The notes under the pieces were generated by a model. The model was given only the letters and a program-made list of their open reading frames with translations. It was not told the origin of the DNA and made no database searches. Shown piece after piece: positions 51,578 through 62,006 of a DNA stretch of 64,000 nucleotides. A program made the position numbers and the translations under genes. The stretch is from Methylobacterium sp. PvR107 (GTDB lineage Bacteria > Pseudomonadota > Alphaproteobacteria > Rhizobiales > Beijerinckiaceae): positions 2,556,001-2,620,000 of the forward strand of contig NZ_JAFIBW010000001.1 of assembly GCF_017833295.1 (NCBI RefSeq), read 5' to 3'. How positions within the stretch are numbered: the first letter of the stretch is position 1; every line of letters starts with the position of its first letter.

Positions 51578-52639
51578 TCACACCGCCCCCGTGCGCGCGT
51601 CCGAAAAAACCGGCCCCGCCCGCTTCTCCAGCCAGCGGGCGATCCGCGCCGGATCGACGGCGTCGACGGTCGGCGGGTTCCAGCGCGGGTGCTTGTCCTT
51701 GTCGATCACCGCGGCGCGGATCCCCTCGCGGAAATCGCCCTCCTCCAGGAGAGCCAGCGACGCGTGGTACTCGCGCTCCAGGCAGGCCTCCAGGTTCGGG
51801 GCACCGCGGCCGAGCCGCAGCAGGCACAGCGTCAGGACGAGGCTCGACGGTGCCTTGGTCAGCAGGGTCTTCCGGGTCGCGGCCGCGAAGTCCGAGCCGT
51901 CCGCGTCGAGGGCGGACAGGATCTCGTCGACCATGTCGAAGGCGAAGCAGCGGTCGATCAGGGCCCGGTGCGCCCCCAACGGTGGCGGGCCCGGATCCTG
52001 CGCGAACCGGGCGATCACGTCCCGCACGCCGTCATGCCCGGCATCCGGATCGAGCGCCACGAGGGTGTCGATCAGGTCAGGCAGCACCGCAGACGGCACC
52101 AGGGCGTCGGCCAGCCGGCAGAACATCGCGTCGGCGGGGCCGACCGGCTCGCCGGTCAGGCCGAGATAGGTGCCGATCTCGCCGGGAGCCCGGGGCAGCA
52201 GCCACGTGCCGCCGACATCCGGCAGGTAGCCGATGCCGGTCTCCGGCATGGCGATGCGGGAGCGCTCCGTGACGATGCGGTGGGCGGCATGGCCGGCGAG
52301 CCCGACGCCGCCGCCCATGGTGATGCCGTCCATCACCGCCACGAACGGCTTCTCGTAGTCGGCGATCCGGGCGTCGAGGCGGTACTCGTCGCGCCAGAAG
52401 GCTTCGGCGAAGGCGTTGCCCCGGCTCTCGTACAGGCCGCGCAGATCGCCACCCGCGCACAGGCCGCGCTCGCCCTCGCCGGTGAGCAGCACCGCGGCGA
52501 TGCCGGGATCGGCGGAGAACTGGTCGAGGGCCTGGTCGATCGCCAGCACCATGCCGTGGTTCAGGGCGTTCAGCGCCTTCGGCCGGTTGAGGCGCAGGCG
52601 GCCGAGGGCGCCGACGCGCTCGACGATCACGTCGGTCAA
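51578..52639 (-). CDS. 3-hydroxyisobutyryl-CoA hydrolase (enoyl-CoA hydratase/isomerase family)
   Basis: A 353-residue crotonase-fold hydrolase that releases free 3-hydroxyisobutyrate in valine breakdown. Motifs: [76 protein letters not shown], and the long C-terminal region (DFREGIRAAVIDKDKHPRWNPP) specific to this subgroup. Its start overlaps the stop of the preceding acyl-CoA dehydrogenase (ATGA). It comes before the mmsB gene across a repeat. Confidence 0.92.
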   Translation of the reverse strand: MTDVIVERVGALGRLRLNRPKALNALNHGMVLAIDQALDQFSADPGIAAVLLTGEGERGLCAGGDLRGLYESRGNAFAEAFWRDEYRLDARIADYEKPFVAVMDGITMGGGVGLAGHAAHRIVTERSRIAMPETGIGYLPDVGGTWLLPRAPGEIGTYLGLTGEPVGPADAMFCRLADALVPSAVLPDLIDTLVALDPDAGHDGVRDVIARFAQDPGPPPLGAHRALIDRCFAFDMVDEILSALDADGSDFAAATRKTLLTKAPSSLVLTLCLLRLGRGAPNLEACLEREYHASLALLEEGDFREGIRAAVIDKDKHPRWNPPTVDAVDPARIARWLEKRAGPVFSDARTGAV

Positions 52640-53781
52640 CGGCGGCCCCCGGTCAGCCCGCGGGCGATGATCACCCGCATGATCTCGTTCGTTCCTTCGA
52701 GGATCTGGTGCACGCGCAGGTCGCGGACGATCTTTTCCACGCCGTACTCGGCGAGATAGCCGTAGCCGCCGTGCAGCTGGAGCGCTTGGTTGGCGACATC
52801 GAAGGCCGCGTCGGTGACGTGGCGCTTGGCCATGGCGCAGAGCTGCGTCGCGGCCGGGTCCCTGGCGTCCAGCGCGGCGGCCGCGTGGCGCAGGAAGGTG
52901 CGCGAGACCTCCAGGCTGGTCGCCATGTCGGCGAGGCGGAACTGGAGCGCCTGGAAATCGGTGAGCTTCGCCCCGAAGGCGCGCCGGTCGCCCATATAGG
53001 CGAGCGCCTTGTCGAGGGCCGCCTGGGCACCGCCGAGCGAGCAGGCGGCGATATTCAGCCGGCCGCCGTCCAACCCGCTCATGGCGATACGGAAGCCCTG
53101 GCCCTCCGCACCCAGGCGGTTGGTCGCCGGCACACGGCAGCCGTCGAAGCGCACGGCGCGGGTCGGCTGGGCGTTCCAGCCCATCTTGCGCTCGTCGGCG
53201 CCGAAGGACAGGCCGGGCGTGCCCTTCTCCACCACGATCGCCGAGATGCCCGAAGGCCCGGCCGCGCCGGTGCGGACCATGCAGACGTAGAGGTCGCTGG
53301 CGCCGGCGCCGGAGATGAACTGCTTCTCGCCGGTGAGCACGTAATGATCGCCGTCCCGCTCGGCGCGGGTACGGAGCGCCGCCGCATCGGAGCCGGAGCC
53401 CGGCTCGGTGAGGCAGTAGCTGGCGATCCGCTCCATGCCCATCAGGGACGGGAGCCAGCGCCGGCGCTGGTCATCATCGCCATAGGCGTCGATCATCCAG
53501 GCGCACATGTTGTGGATCGACAGAAATGCCGCCACGGTCGGGCAGCCGGTGCTGAGCGCCTCGAAGATCAGGGTCGCGTCGAGGCGCGAGAGGCCGGATC
53601 CGCCGACATCCTCGCGGACGTAGATGCCCGCCATGCCGAGGGCGGCCGCCGCCCGCAGGGTCTCGACCGGGAAGGTCTTGTCCCGGTCCCAGTCGAGGGC
53701 GTGCGGCGCGATATGCTCGGCCGCGAAGCCGAGGGCCATCTCGCGGATCGCGGTGCGATCCTCATCGAGCCCGAAACTCAT
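52636..53781 (-). CDS. Acyl-CoA dehydrogenase, isobutyryl-CoA type
   Basis: A 381-residue FAD-dependent dehydrogenase. Seen: SYCLTEPGSGSDAAALRTRA (FAD/substrate), YVLTGEKQFISGAGASDLYV, RRAFGAKLTDFQALQFRLADM, QLHGGYGYLAEYGVEKIVRDLR, and the catalytic Glu in QILEGTNEIMRVIIARG. In this operon it would oxidise isobutyryl-CoA to methacrylyl-CoA. ATG 53781 gives the family start MSFGLDEDRTAIREMA. The frame upstream runs through a repeat and is not coding. Confidence 0.93.
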   Translation of the reverse strand: MSFGLDEDRTAIREMALGFAAEHIAPHALDWDRDKTFPVETLRAAAALGMAGIYVREDVGGSGLSRLDATLIFEALSTGCPTVAAFLSIHNMCAWMIDAYGDDDQRRRWLPSLMGMERIASYCLTEPGSGSDAAALRTRAERDGDHYVLTGEKQFISGAGASDLYVCMVRTGAAGPSGISAIVVEKGTPGLSFGADERKMGWNAQPTRAVRFDGCRVPATNRLGAEGQGFRIAMSGLDGGRLNIAACSLGGAQAALDKALAYMGDRRAFGAKLTDFQALQFRLADMATSLEVSRTFLRHAAAALDARDPAATQLCAMAKRHVTDAAFDVANQALQLHGGYGYLAEYGVEKIVRDLRVHQILEGTNEIMRVIIARGLTGGRR

Positions 53782-53816
53782 GGGCGTGGCTCCAAAGGTC
53801 AGTGCAGGCGCTCCCC

Positions 53817-53928
53817 ACTCCCCCTTGCGGGGAGGGGTCAGGGGTGGGGGTGGTGCAGGAGGCACCCGACCGCTCGATCCTGAACCACCCCCACCTCCGG
53901 CTCCTCCCCACAAGGGGGAGGAGAGTGC
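53817..53928 (-). repeat. Operon-embedded ~110-bp repeat, copy 2
   Basis: The reverse complement of this block aligns with 14767-14880. Both contain GTGGTTCAGGATCGAGCG, both end CACCCCTGACCCCTC, and both start with CTCCCCCTTG and a GAGGAG arm. It sits between mmsA and the acyl-CoA dehydrogenase. It has the same orientation relative to transcription as the copy between the ABC binding protein and permease. Confidence 0.75.
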
Positions 53929-53967
53929 GCGGGCCCCTCCCCACAGAGCGGGGAGGAAGAACCGCCG

Positions 53968-55464
<1,497 letters not shown>

Positions 55465-55551
55465 GCGCGCCTCCCTGTCGTGGTGGATTTGGTTTGGGCG
55501 CAGCCTAACAGGATCCCTTGAACGATAAAGCCGGATGCGCTTACAGCCGTC

Positions 55552-55565
55552 GTGCATCGATGCAC
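55552..55565. promoter_or_regulatory. Perfect 14-bp palindrome between mmsA and LysR
   Basis: GTGCATCGATGCAC is a perfect palindrome. It contains the T-N11-A-type spacing expected of LysR boxes. It stands 15 bases before the LysR ATG at 55581 and about 90 bases before the mmsA start. It probably serves both autorepression and control of the valine operon. An in-frame ATG at 55560 lies inside the palindrome, which argues for the later LysR start. Confidence 0.6.
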
Positions 55566-55580
55566 AGTGGGGGTGCGCTC

Positions 55581-56528
55581 ATGGCCAGGGTGGGGCCCAA
55601 CTGGGACGACCTACGCTTCTTCCTCGCGGTGGCGCGGACGGGGACGCTCAGCGCCGCCGGGGCACGCACCGGCACCGAGCACACCACGGTGGGCCGTCGG
55701 ATCCGGGCCCTGGAAGAGGGCCTCGGGGCCCGCCTGTTCCACCGCAGCAACCTCGGCTACGCGCTGACCGAGGACGGCGCGAACCTGCTGGGCGTCGCCG
55801 AGACGATGGAGAGCGCATTCCTGTCGGCGAGCGCCGCCACGGAGGCGGCCCAGGCGGTCTCCGGCACGGTGCGGATCGGCGCGCCGGACGGATTCGGAAG
55901 CGTCTTCCTCGCGCCCCGCATGCACCGGCTGACCGCCCGTCACCCGGGCCTGGAGGTGGAGATCATGGCCACCGCCCGGATCTTCAGCCTGTCTAAGCGC
56001 GAGGCCGACATCGTGATCAGCCTGTCCGGTCCGCAGCAGGCGCGGGTGGTGGCGCGCCGGCTCACCGATTACCGGCTGTTCGTCTACGGCGCCGAATCCT
56101 ACCTCGCAGCCGCGGCGCCGATCGCCGGGCTGGCGGACCTGCCGGCGCATCCCTTCGTCGGCTACATCGAGGACATGCTGTTCACGCGCGAACTGAACTA
56201 CCTCGGAGCGCTCGGCCCGGCGGTCTCAGCCCGCCTGCGCTCCACCAATCTCCTCGCCCAGGTCCACGCGACGCTCGGCGGCGCCGGCCTGTGCATCCTG
56301 CCGGCCTTCATCGCGGCGGCGCATCCGGGACTGGTCCCGGTGCTCCCCGAAGCGGTCTCGCTGACGCGCTCGTTCCACATGCACATCCACGAGGATCACC
56401 GGAAGGCGGCCCATATCCGCGCGGTGGCGGGGTTCATCGCCGGCGAGGTCGAGGCGGCGGGGGCGCTGTTCGCCGGGCCGGGCGCGCAGGCGGCCAGTCC
56501 AGGTCAACGCGGGCACGCCGCGCCTTGA
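55581..56528 (+). CDS. LysR-family transcriptional regulator
   Basis: A 315-residue LTTR. It has an N-terminal helix-turn-helix (WDDLRFFLAVARTGTLSAAGARTGTEHTTVGRRIRALEEGLGARLFHRS) and a C-terminal effector domain (VRIGAPDGFGSVFLAPRMH, HPFVGYIEDMLFTRELNYL). It is divergent from mmsA and is the likely regulator of valine/isobutyrate catabolism here, an inference from position. ATG 55581 is preferred over 55560 and 55518. Confidence 0.88.
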   Translation: MARVGPNWDDLRFFLAVARTGTLSAAGARTGTEHTTVGRRIRALEEGLGARLFHRSNLGYALTEDGANLLGVAETMESAFLSASAATEAAQAVSGTVRIGAPDGFGSVFLAPRMHRLTARHPGLEVEIMATARIFSLSKREADIVISLSGPQQARVVARRLTDYRLFVYGAESYLAAAAPIAGLADLPAHPFVGYIEDMLFTRELNYLGALGPAVSARLRSTNLLAQVHATLGGAGLCILPAFIAAAHPGLVPVLPEAVSLTRSFHMHIHEDHRKAAHIRAVAGFIAGEVEAAGALFAGPGAQAASPGQRGHAAP

Positions 56529-56535
56529 CCTGACG

Positions 56536-56645
56536 ACCCCGTCATTCCGGGGCGCCGCAGCCGAGCCCGGCATCCAGAGCCCCCGCCGGTGTTCGATCGG
56601 TCAGGACGTCGCGGATCTGGATTCCGGGCCCTGCTGCGCCGTCCT
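56536..56645. repeat. Dispersed intergenic repeat, CGTCATTCCGGGG type
   Basis: The segment CCCGTCATTCCGGGGCGCCG, followed by GAGCCCGGCATCCAGAGC and later GGATCTGGATTCCGGGCCCTG, contains two facing copies of the family seen at 11.0, 22.05 and 44.9 kb. It lies just past the LysR stop. No gene is seen from there to the alcohol dehydrogenase start at 56803. Confidence 0.6.
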
Positions 56646-56802
56646 AAAATGGCGCGGTGGCTTTTGCAGACCGCCGATGGCCGGAAACGAACCGCTTCCT
56701 TGCCTCGACTTGTCAGCGGTAGCCGTTTCGCCCCGCGGACACAGGGCCTAAGATCGGCCGTCCCGGCGCGCCAGCCCAGGCGCCGGGTGGGAGACGCAAG
56801 AC

Positions 56803-57966
56803 ATGGTCGCCTCGATCGCCCTGCCCCGGCTGATGCGCGTCGGACCCGGCGCCTCGCGGCTCCTGCCGGAGGTGCTCGGCCAGCTCGGCCTGTCGCGCCC
56901 CTTCGTGGTCACCGATCCCTATCTCGCCGGGAGCGGCCGCACCGACACGCTGCTCGAGCGCCTGACCGCGGCGGGCGCGAAGGCGACGATCTTCTCCGAG
57001 ACCGTTCCGGACCCGACGGTCGCCTCCGTGGAGGCGGCGCTGGCCGCCCTCCAGGCCGGCGATTTCGACTGCGTCGTCGGCTTCGGCGGCGGCAGCCCGA
57101 TGGACACCGCCAAGGCGGTGGCGGTGCTCGCCCGCCACGGCGGCCACATGCGCGACTACAAGGCGCCCCGCCAGCAGGACGAGCCGGGCCTGCCGATCGT
57201 GGCGATCCCCACCACCGCCGGCACCGGCTCGGAGGCGACCCGGTTCACCATCGTCACCGACGAGACCTCGGACGAGAAGATGCTGTGCATCGGTCTCGCC
57301 TACCTGCCGGTGGCGGCTCTGGTCGATTACGAGCTGACGCTCTCGAAGCCCAAGCGGCTCAGCGCCGACACGGGCATCGACGCGCTGACCCACGCGATCG
57401 AGGCTTACGTGTCGCGCAAGTCGAACCTGTTCTCGGACGGGCTGGCGCTGCAGGCGATGAAGCTGATCGCCCCGAACCTGCGCCGGGTCTGGACCGATCC
57501 CGGCGACCGGGCGGCCCGGGAGGCGATGATGCTTGGGGCCACCCAGGCCGGCATCGCGTTCTCGAACGCCTCCGTGGCGCTCGTACACGGGATGAGCCGG
57601 CCGATCGGCGCGCATTTCCACGTGGCCCATGGCCTGTCGAACGCGATGCTGCTGCCGGCGGTCACGGCCTTCTCGGCCCCGGCCGCCATCGACCGCTACG
57701 CGGCCTGCGCCCGCGCCATGGGAATCGCAAAGCCGGACACCGACGACAGGAGCGCGGTCTCGGCGCTCGTGGCGGAACTCGAGGCGCTGAACGACGACCT
57801 CGACGTGCCGGGCCCCCGGGAATACGGGATCGACCCGGCCCGTTGGGACGCGCTGCTCCCCACCATGGCGGCCCAGGCCCTCGCCTCCGGCTCCCCGGCC
57901 AACAACCCGCTGGAGCCCAGTGCCGACGAGATCGTCGCGCTGTACCGGCGGGTCTGGGCGGGGTGA
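56803..57966 (+). CDS. Iron-containing alcohol dehydrogenase
   Basis: A 387-residue group III dehydrogenase using NAD(P). Seen: GFGGGSPMDTAKAVAVLA (nucleotide binding), AIPTTAGTGSEATRFTIV, and metal ligands Asp and His in DTGIDALTHAIEAYVS, with two more His in LVHGMSRPIGAHFHVAHG. Such enzymes act on short-chain alcohols, lactaldehyde or 4-hydroxybutyrate. Substrate unknown. ATG 56803 follows GGGTGGGAGACGC. Confidence 0.92.
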   Translation: MVASIALPRLMRVGPGASRLLPEVLGQLGLSRPFVVTDPYLAGSGRTDTLLERLTAAGAKATIFSETVPDPTVASVEAALAALQAGDFDCVVGFGGGSPMDTAKAVAVLARHGGHMRDYKAPRQQDEPGLPIVAIPTTAGTGSEATRFTIVTDETSDEKMLCIGLAYLPVAALVDYELTLSKPKRLSADTGIDALTHAIEAYVSRKSNLFSDGLALQAMKLIAPNLRRVWTDPGDRAAREAMMLGATQAGIAFSNASVALVHGMSRPIGAHFHVAHGLSNAMLLPAVTAFSAPAAIDRYAACARAMGIAKPDTDDRSAVSALVAELEALNDDLDVPGPREYGIDPARWDALLPTMAAQALASGSPANNPLEPSADEIVALYRRVWAG

Positions 57967-57999
57967 TCGGCGGCTTCGGTCCGCGGATCCGACACACCG

Positions 58000-58100
58000 C
58001 CGGCTTTGCGAGCGTCAGCGAAGCAACCCGGCCGCGCCGCGCTCACCGAGGTGGCGCAGCCCTGGGTCGCTTCTCTGCGCGCGCGATGACGGGGTGAGCC
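58000..58100. repeat. Short dispersed repeats, GCGAGCGTCAGCGAAGCAA type
   Basis: CTTTGCGAGCGTCAGCGAAG followed by CAACCCGG is one copy. A facing partner (GGGTCGCTTCTCTGCGCGCG, then CGATGACGGGG) ends at about 58097, just before the minus-strand binding-protein stop. The two halves together form a long imperfect hairpin between convergent genes and may act as a bidirectional transcription stop. Confidence 0.55.
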
Positions 58101-59336
58101 CTACTTCGCCGCCGCCGTCAGCGGGCAGCCGCTCTCGGCCGGAGAGGCGTAGGCCTCCTTGCCGGGGATGGTGGCGAGCTGCCGGTAGAGGTCCCACGGG
58201 CCCTTCGACTCGGCCGGCTTCTTCACCTCGAACAGGTACATGTCGTGGACCATGCGGCCGTTCGGCTGCACGATCCCGCCATGGGCGAAGACATCGTCGA
58301 CCGGCAGCGCCTTGAGCTTGGCGTTGACCGCCTCGGTCTCGTCGGTACCGGCGGCCTTCACGGCCTTCAGGTAGGACAGGACCGCCGAGTAGGTGCCGGC
58401 CTGGATCATGTTGGGCATCCGGCCGGTGCGCTTCATGTAGCGCTGGCCGAAGGCGCGGGTCTCGTCGTTGGCGTCCCAGTACCAGCCCTCGGTCAGCGTC
58501 AGGCCCTGCGCGACCTTCAGGCCGAGCCCGTGCACCTCCGAGAGGGTGAACAGCAGGGCCGCGAGCTTCTGGCCGCCTTCGACGATACCGTACTCGGCCG
58601 CCTGCTTGATCGAGTTCGAGGTGTCGAGCCCGGCATTGGCGAGCCCGATCACCTTGGCCTTCGACCCCTGCGCCTGGAGCAGGAACGACGAGAAATCCTG
58701 ATTGGAGAGCGGGTGCCGCACGCTGCCCAGAATCTTGCCGCCGTTGGCGGTCACCACCCGGCTGGTGTCGGCCTCCAGCGCCGAACCGAACGCGTAGTCG
58801 GCGGTGAGGAAGAACCACGTATCGCCGCCCGCCCGGGTCAGCGCACCGCCGGTGCCCACCGCCAGCGCCCGCGTGTCGTAGGCCCAGTGATAGCCGTAGG
58901 GCGTGCAGGCCTTGCCGGTGAGGTCGCTGCTCGCGGCCCCGGTGGTGATGGTGATCTTCTTCTTCTCCTTCGACAGGCCCTGGACGGCCAGCGCCACCGA
59001 GGAGGTGGTCAGCTCCATGATCGCGTCGACGCCGTCGCGGTCGTACCATTGCCGGGCGATGGCCGAGGCGATGTCGGGCTTGTTCTGGTGGTCGGCCGTC
59101 AGGATCTCGACCGGCACGCCGCCGATCGTACCGCCGATATCCTCGACCGCCATCCGGGCGGCCTCGACCGAGCCCTGGCCGCCGAATTCGGCGTAGAGGC
59201 CCGACTGGTCGTTGAGGATGCCGATGCGCACGGCGTTGCCCGAGAAGCCGCCGCCTTGCGCGGCGGCCGGGGTCGAGCCGAGCGCCGTCCCCGCGAGGGC
59301 GGCCGCCAGCACCGCGCCGCCGATTGTCCTGATCAT
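58101..59336 (-). CDS. ABC transporter substrate-binding protein (branched-chain amino-acid type)
   Basis: A 411-residue type I periplasmic binding protein with a signal peptide (MIRTIGGAVLAAALAGTALG...AAAQ). It has VRIGILNDQSGLYAEFGGQG, LTADHQNKPDIASAIARQWYD, YGYHWAYDTRALAVGTGGAL and FFLTADYAFGSALEAD. The ligand is probably an amino acid or related amide. No permease or ATPase genes adjoin it. It is the second orphan LivK-like gene in the window. Confidence 0.88.
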   Translation of the reverse strand: MIRTIGGAVLAAALAGTALGSTPAAAQGGGFSGNAVRIGILNDQSGLYAEFGGQGSVEAARMAVEDIGGTIGGVPVEILTADHQNKPDIASAIARQWYDRDGVDAIMELTTSSVALAVQGLSKEKKKITITTGAASSDLTGKACTPYGYHWAYDTRALAVGTGGALTRAGGDTWFFLTADYAFGSALEADTSRVVTANGGKILGSVRHPLSNQDFSSFLLQAQGSKAKVIGLANAGLDTSNSIKQAAEYGIVEGGQKLAALLFTLSEVHGLGLKVAQGLTLTEGWYWDANDETRAFGQRYMKRTGRMPNMIQAGTYSAVLSYLKAVKAAGTDETEAVNAKLKALPVDDVFAHGGIVQPNGRMVHDMYLFEVKKPAESKGPWDLYRQLATIPGKEAYASPAESGCPLTAAAK

Positions 59337-59506
59337 GTTTCCCCCGGGTCGAGCCGCGTGTCCGCTTCTGAGGCGGTTCCGGCGGCAGGATAGGTCACGA
59401 ACGCGTGACGCGCCACGGCCACGCTCGGCCGGATGCTGAAGGATCGTGCGGATTGTGACGCGCGCCGGGATTGGCGCCCCGTTTTCGGACCGGCCGCAAG
59501 CCCTGA

Positions 59507-59526
59507 GGTTATAATAGCTTAACCAT
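59507..59526 (+). promoter_or_regulatory. Promoter region of the cpa operon with CtrA-like half-site
   Basis: TATAAT (59510-59515) forms a good -10, although no clear -35 is present. Overlapping it is GGTTA-N8-TAACC (59507-59524). At 59519-59526 is TTAACCAT, which equals the CtrA half-site of Caulobacter and relatives. CtrA controls pilus genes in several alphaproteobacteria. The local DNA is AT-rich, as expected of a promoter, and lies 70-90 bases before cpaB. Confidence 0.5.
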
Positions 59527-59595
59527 AATTACACGATTTCCCGCGCAGGTTCCGGTCACAGGCGGCAATTCGGCCGTCTCCGGCGTGGTCATGCG

Positions 59596-60411
59596 ATGAA
59601 ACCAGCCCGTTTGGCCGTCCTCGGCATCGCCCTCGCGGCGGGCGGCGGTGCGGCCTTCCTGATGAGCGGCGGCGATCCGCCTCCGCCGCCCGCGCCCCCG
59701 CCCAAGGCCGAGGCGCCGCCGGCGCCGATGACCGACGTCCTCGTGGCCGCCGCCGACATGCCCATGGGTCAGGTGCTGCGCGCCGCCGACCTGCGCTGGC
59801 AGCCCTGGCCGGACAGCGCCGTGACCGTCGGCTACCTCACCCGCGCGAGCAATCCGAAGGCCCTGGACGAGACCGTGGGGGCTTCGGTCCGCTCGGGCTT
59901 CCTCGCCGGCGAGCCGATCCGTTCGCAGAAGCTGGTCCGCCCGGAAAGCGGCTTCATGGCCGCGATCCTGCCGTCCGGGATGCGGGCGGTCGCCATCGTG
60001 ACCGACAGCCGCGGCACCAACTCGGCCGGCGGCTTCATCCTGCCCAACGACCGGGTCGACGTGATCCGGACCTTCCGCGACGAGACCAATGCCCGGGGCA
60101 ACAACAGCGATGCGCAGCTGTCCCAGACCCTCCTGACCGACATCCGCATCCTGGCGATCGGTCAGCTGATCCAGGAGAAGAACGGCACCAACGTCGTGAC
60201 CGGCGAGACCGCGACCCTCGCGGTCACGCCCGCACAGGCCGAAACCCTGGCGCTCGCCCAGAAGGTCGGCGCCCTGTCATTGTCGCTGCGCAGCCTCGCG
60301 GATGCGGGGCGGTCGTCGGACGCCTCGCTGGCCGACGCCCCCCCGACGCAGACGCCCGATCCCGCCTTGACCGTCGTGCGCTTCGGCGTCGCGCGGCAGC
60401 AGACGCCGTGA
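59596..60411 (+). CDS. cpaB: Flp pilus assembly protein CpaB
   Basis: A 271-residue envelope protein of the Tad/Flp pilus. It has an N-terminal membrane anchor (PARLAVLGIALAAGGGAAFLM), a Pro/Ala-rich linker, and a SAF-type domain (TDVLVAAADMPMGQVLRAADL, FLAGEPIRSQKLV). The RcpC-like core follows (GMRAVAIVTDSRGTNSAGGF, LPNDRVDVIRTFRD). It is thought to stabilise the secretin. ATG 59596. Its stop overlaps the start of cpaC (GTGA). Confidence 0.92.
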   Translation: MKPARLAVLGIALAAGGGAAFLMSGGDPPPPPAPPPKAEAPPAPMTDVLVAAADMPMGQVLRAADLRWQPWPDSAVTVGYLTRASNPKALDETVGASVRSGFLAGEPIRSQKLVRPESGFMAAILPSGMRAVAIVTDSRGTNSAGGFILPNDRVDVIRTFRDETNARGNNSDAQLSQTLLTDIRILAIGQLIQEKNGTNVVTGETATLAVTPAQAETLALAQKVGALSLSLRSLADAGRSSDASLADAPPTQTPDPALTVVRFGVARQQTP

Positions 60412-61988
60412 GCGCCGTGACCGCCATGACCGCCCCCCTCGCCTTCCGCCGCCCGGCCCGCCATTCGGCCTGCGGCCTCGCCCTCATCGCCGCGCTGACC
60501 GGGCCGGCCGCCGCGCAGGACCGCCCGGCCCTCGGTCCCGCGCCGGTGCTCACGGTCGGCTCCGCGGAGGCTGCCTCGACCCGACGGGTCGAGCTGACCG
60601 CCGGCCGCTCCGTGATCATCGACCTGCCGCGGGACGCCAAGGAGGTCTTCGTCGCCAACCCGGCGGTGGCCAACGCCGTCGTCCGCTCGACCCGCAAGGT
60701 GTTCGTGATCGGCATGGCCGACGGTGCGACCTCGATCTTCATGATGGATGCCGAGGGGCGCCAGATCGCCGCCCTCGACGTGACCGTGGCGCGCGACCTC
60801 AACCTCAGCACCCTGCGCGAGCTCCTGAACCAGAGCATCCCGGGCGGACGCTTCGACGTGCGCTCGTCGGGCGCCTCGGTGCTGCTCTCGGGCTCGGTGA
60901 ATTCCTCCGCGGATGCCCAGCAGGCGATCGACATCGCCAACGCCTTCGTGGGGCTCGGCGGCGGGGGTGCCTCCTCGGGGGCGCCGAGCGGCGGCGTCTC
61001 GGCGGGCGCGCGGGGTGCGGTGATCAACAACCTCACCATCCGCAACAAGGACCAGGTGATGCTGCGCGTCACCGTCGTCGAGGTGTCGCGCAGTGTCCTG
61101 AAGCAGTTCGGGATCAACACCACCGGCAACTGGTCGGCGCTGAACCCGCTCAGCACGGCGATCGACCAGACCACCGGGCTCGTGACGTCGCCGGCCCTGG
61201 TCAACAGCCTTCCGTTCCCGATCACCGGGGGCAGCGCGCCGGCGGCCAACCAGCTCCAGGCCTCTGTGAAGGCGGGCGGCTTCTCGCTTCAGGCGACCCT
61301 GAAGGCCTTCGAGCAGGCCGGCGTCTCGCGGATCCTGGCCGAACCGACGCTGACCGCGATCTCCGGCGAGGCCGCGAAGTTCCTGGCCGGCGGAGAGTTT
61401 CCGGTGCCCAGCTCGGCCTCCTGCGCGGTCGGCGGCTTCTGCACCCCCGGCATCACCTTCAAACCTTACGGCGTCTCCCTGTCGTTCACCCCGATCGTGC
61501 TCGCCGACAACCGCATCTCGATCCGTGTGGCCACCGACGTCACCGAGATCGATCAGCAGTCGAGCTTCAGCTACACGGTCGGCAACTCGACCGTGGCGGT
61601 GCCGGGCACCAAGGTGCGCCGCTCCGAGACGACCGTCGAGCTGCCCTCGGGCGGCGTGATGATGACCGCCGGCCTCATCCAGCAGGTGAACAAGCAGGCG
61701 ATCTCCGGCCTGCCCGGCCTGATCAACCTGCCGGTCCTCGGCGCGCTGTTCCGCTCCCGCGACTACCAGCGCATGGAGACCGAGCTGATGATCATGTGCA
61801 CCCCCTACATCGCCCGGGCGATGGAGCCGAAGCAGGTCAGCCGGCCCGACGACAACTTCGTCGATTCCACCGACGGCCAGGCCGTGCTGCTCGGCCAGAT
61901 CAACCGCCTCTACGGCACGGTCGGCCCAACCGCGGCGGCGCCGCTCGGGCGGACGTATCGCGGCCGCGTCGGCTTCATCGTCGAGTAA
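60408..61988 (+). CDS. cpaC: Flp pilus secretin CpaC
   Basis: A 526-residue outer-membrane secretin through which the Flp pilus passes. After a signal peptide comes the pilus-assembly N-terminal domain (VELTAGRSVIIDLPRDAKEV, KVFVIGMADGATSIFMMDAEG). A BON-like segment follows (VLLSGSVNSSADAQQAIDIA), then the secretin core (VMLRVTVVEVSRSVLKQFG, VSRILAEPTLTAISGEAAKF, RRSETTVELPSGGVMMTAGL). GTG 60408 overlaps the cpaB stop; ATG 60426 is an alternative start. Confidence 0.94.
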   Translation: MSAVTAMTAPLAFRRPARHSACGLALIAALTGPAAAQDRPALGPAPVLTVGSAEAASTRRVELTAGRSVIIDLPRDAKEVFVANPAVANAVVRSTRKVFVIGMADGATSIFMMDAEGRQIAALDVTVARDLNLSTLRELLNQSIPGGRFDVRSSGASVLLSGSVNSSADAQQAIDIANAFVGLGGGGASSGAPSGGVSAGARGAVINNLTIRNKDQVMLRVTVVEVSRSVLKQFGINTTGNWSALNPLSTAIDQTTGLVTSPALVNSLPFPITGGSAPAANQLQASVKAGGFSLQATLKAFEQAGVSRILAEPTLTAISGEAAKFLAGGEFPVPSSASCAVGGFCTPGITFKPYGVSLSFTPIVLADNRISIRVATDVTEIDQQSSFSYTVGNSTVAVPGTKVRRSETTVELPSGGVMMTAGLIQQVNKQAISGLPGLINLPVLGALFRSRDYQRMETELMIMCTPYIARAMEPKQVSRPDDNFVDSTDGQAVLLGQINRLYGTVGPTAAAPLGRTYRGRVGFIVE

Positions 61989-62006
61989 GGCTGAGGATCG
62001 CAAGCC

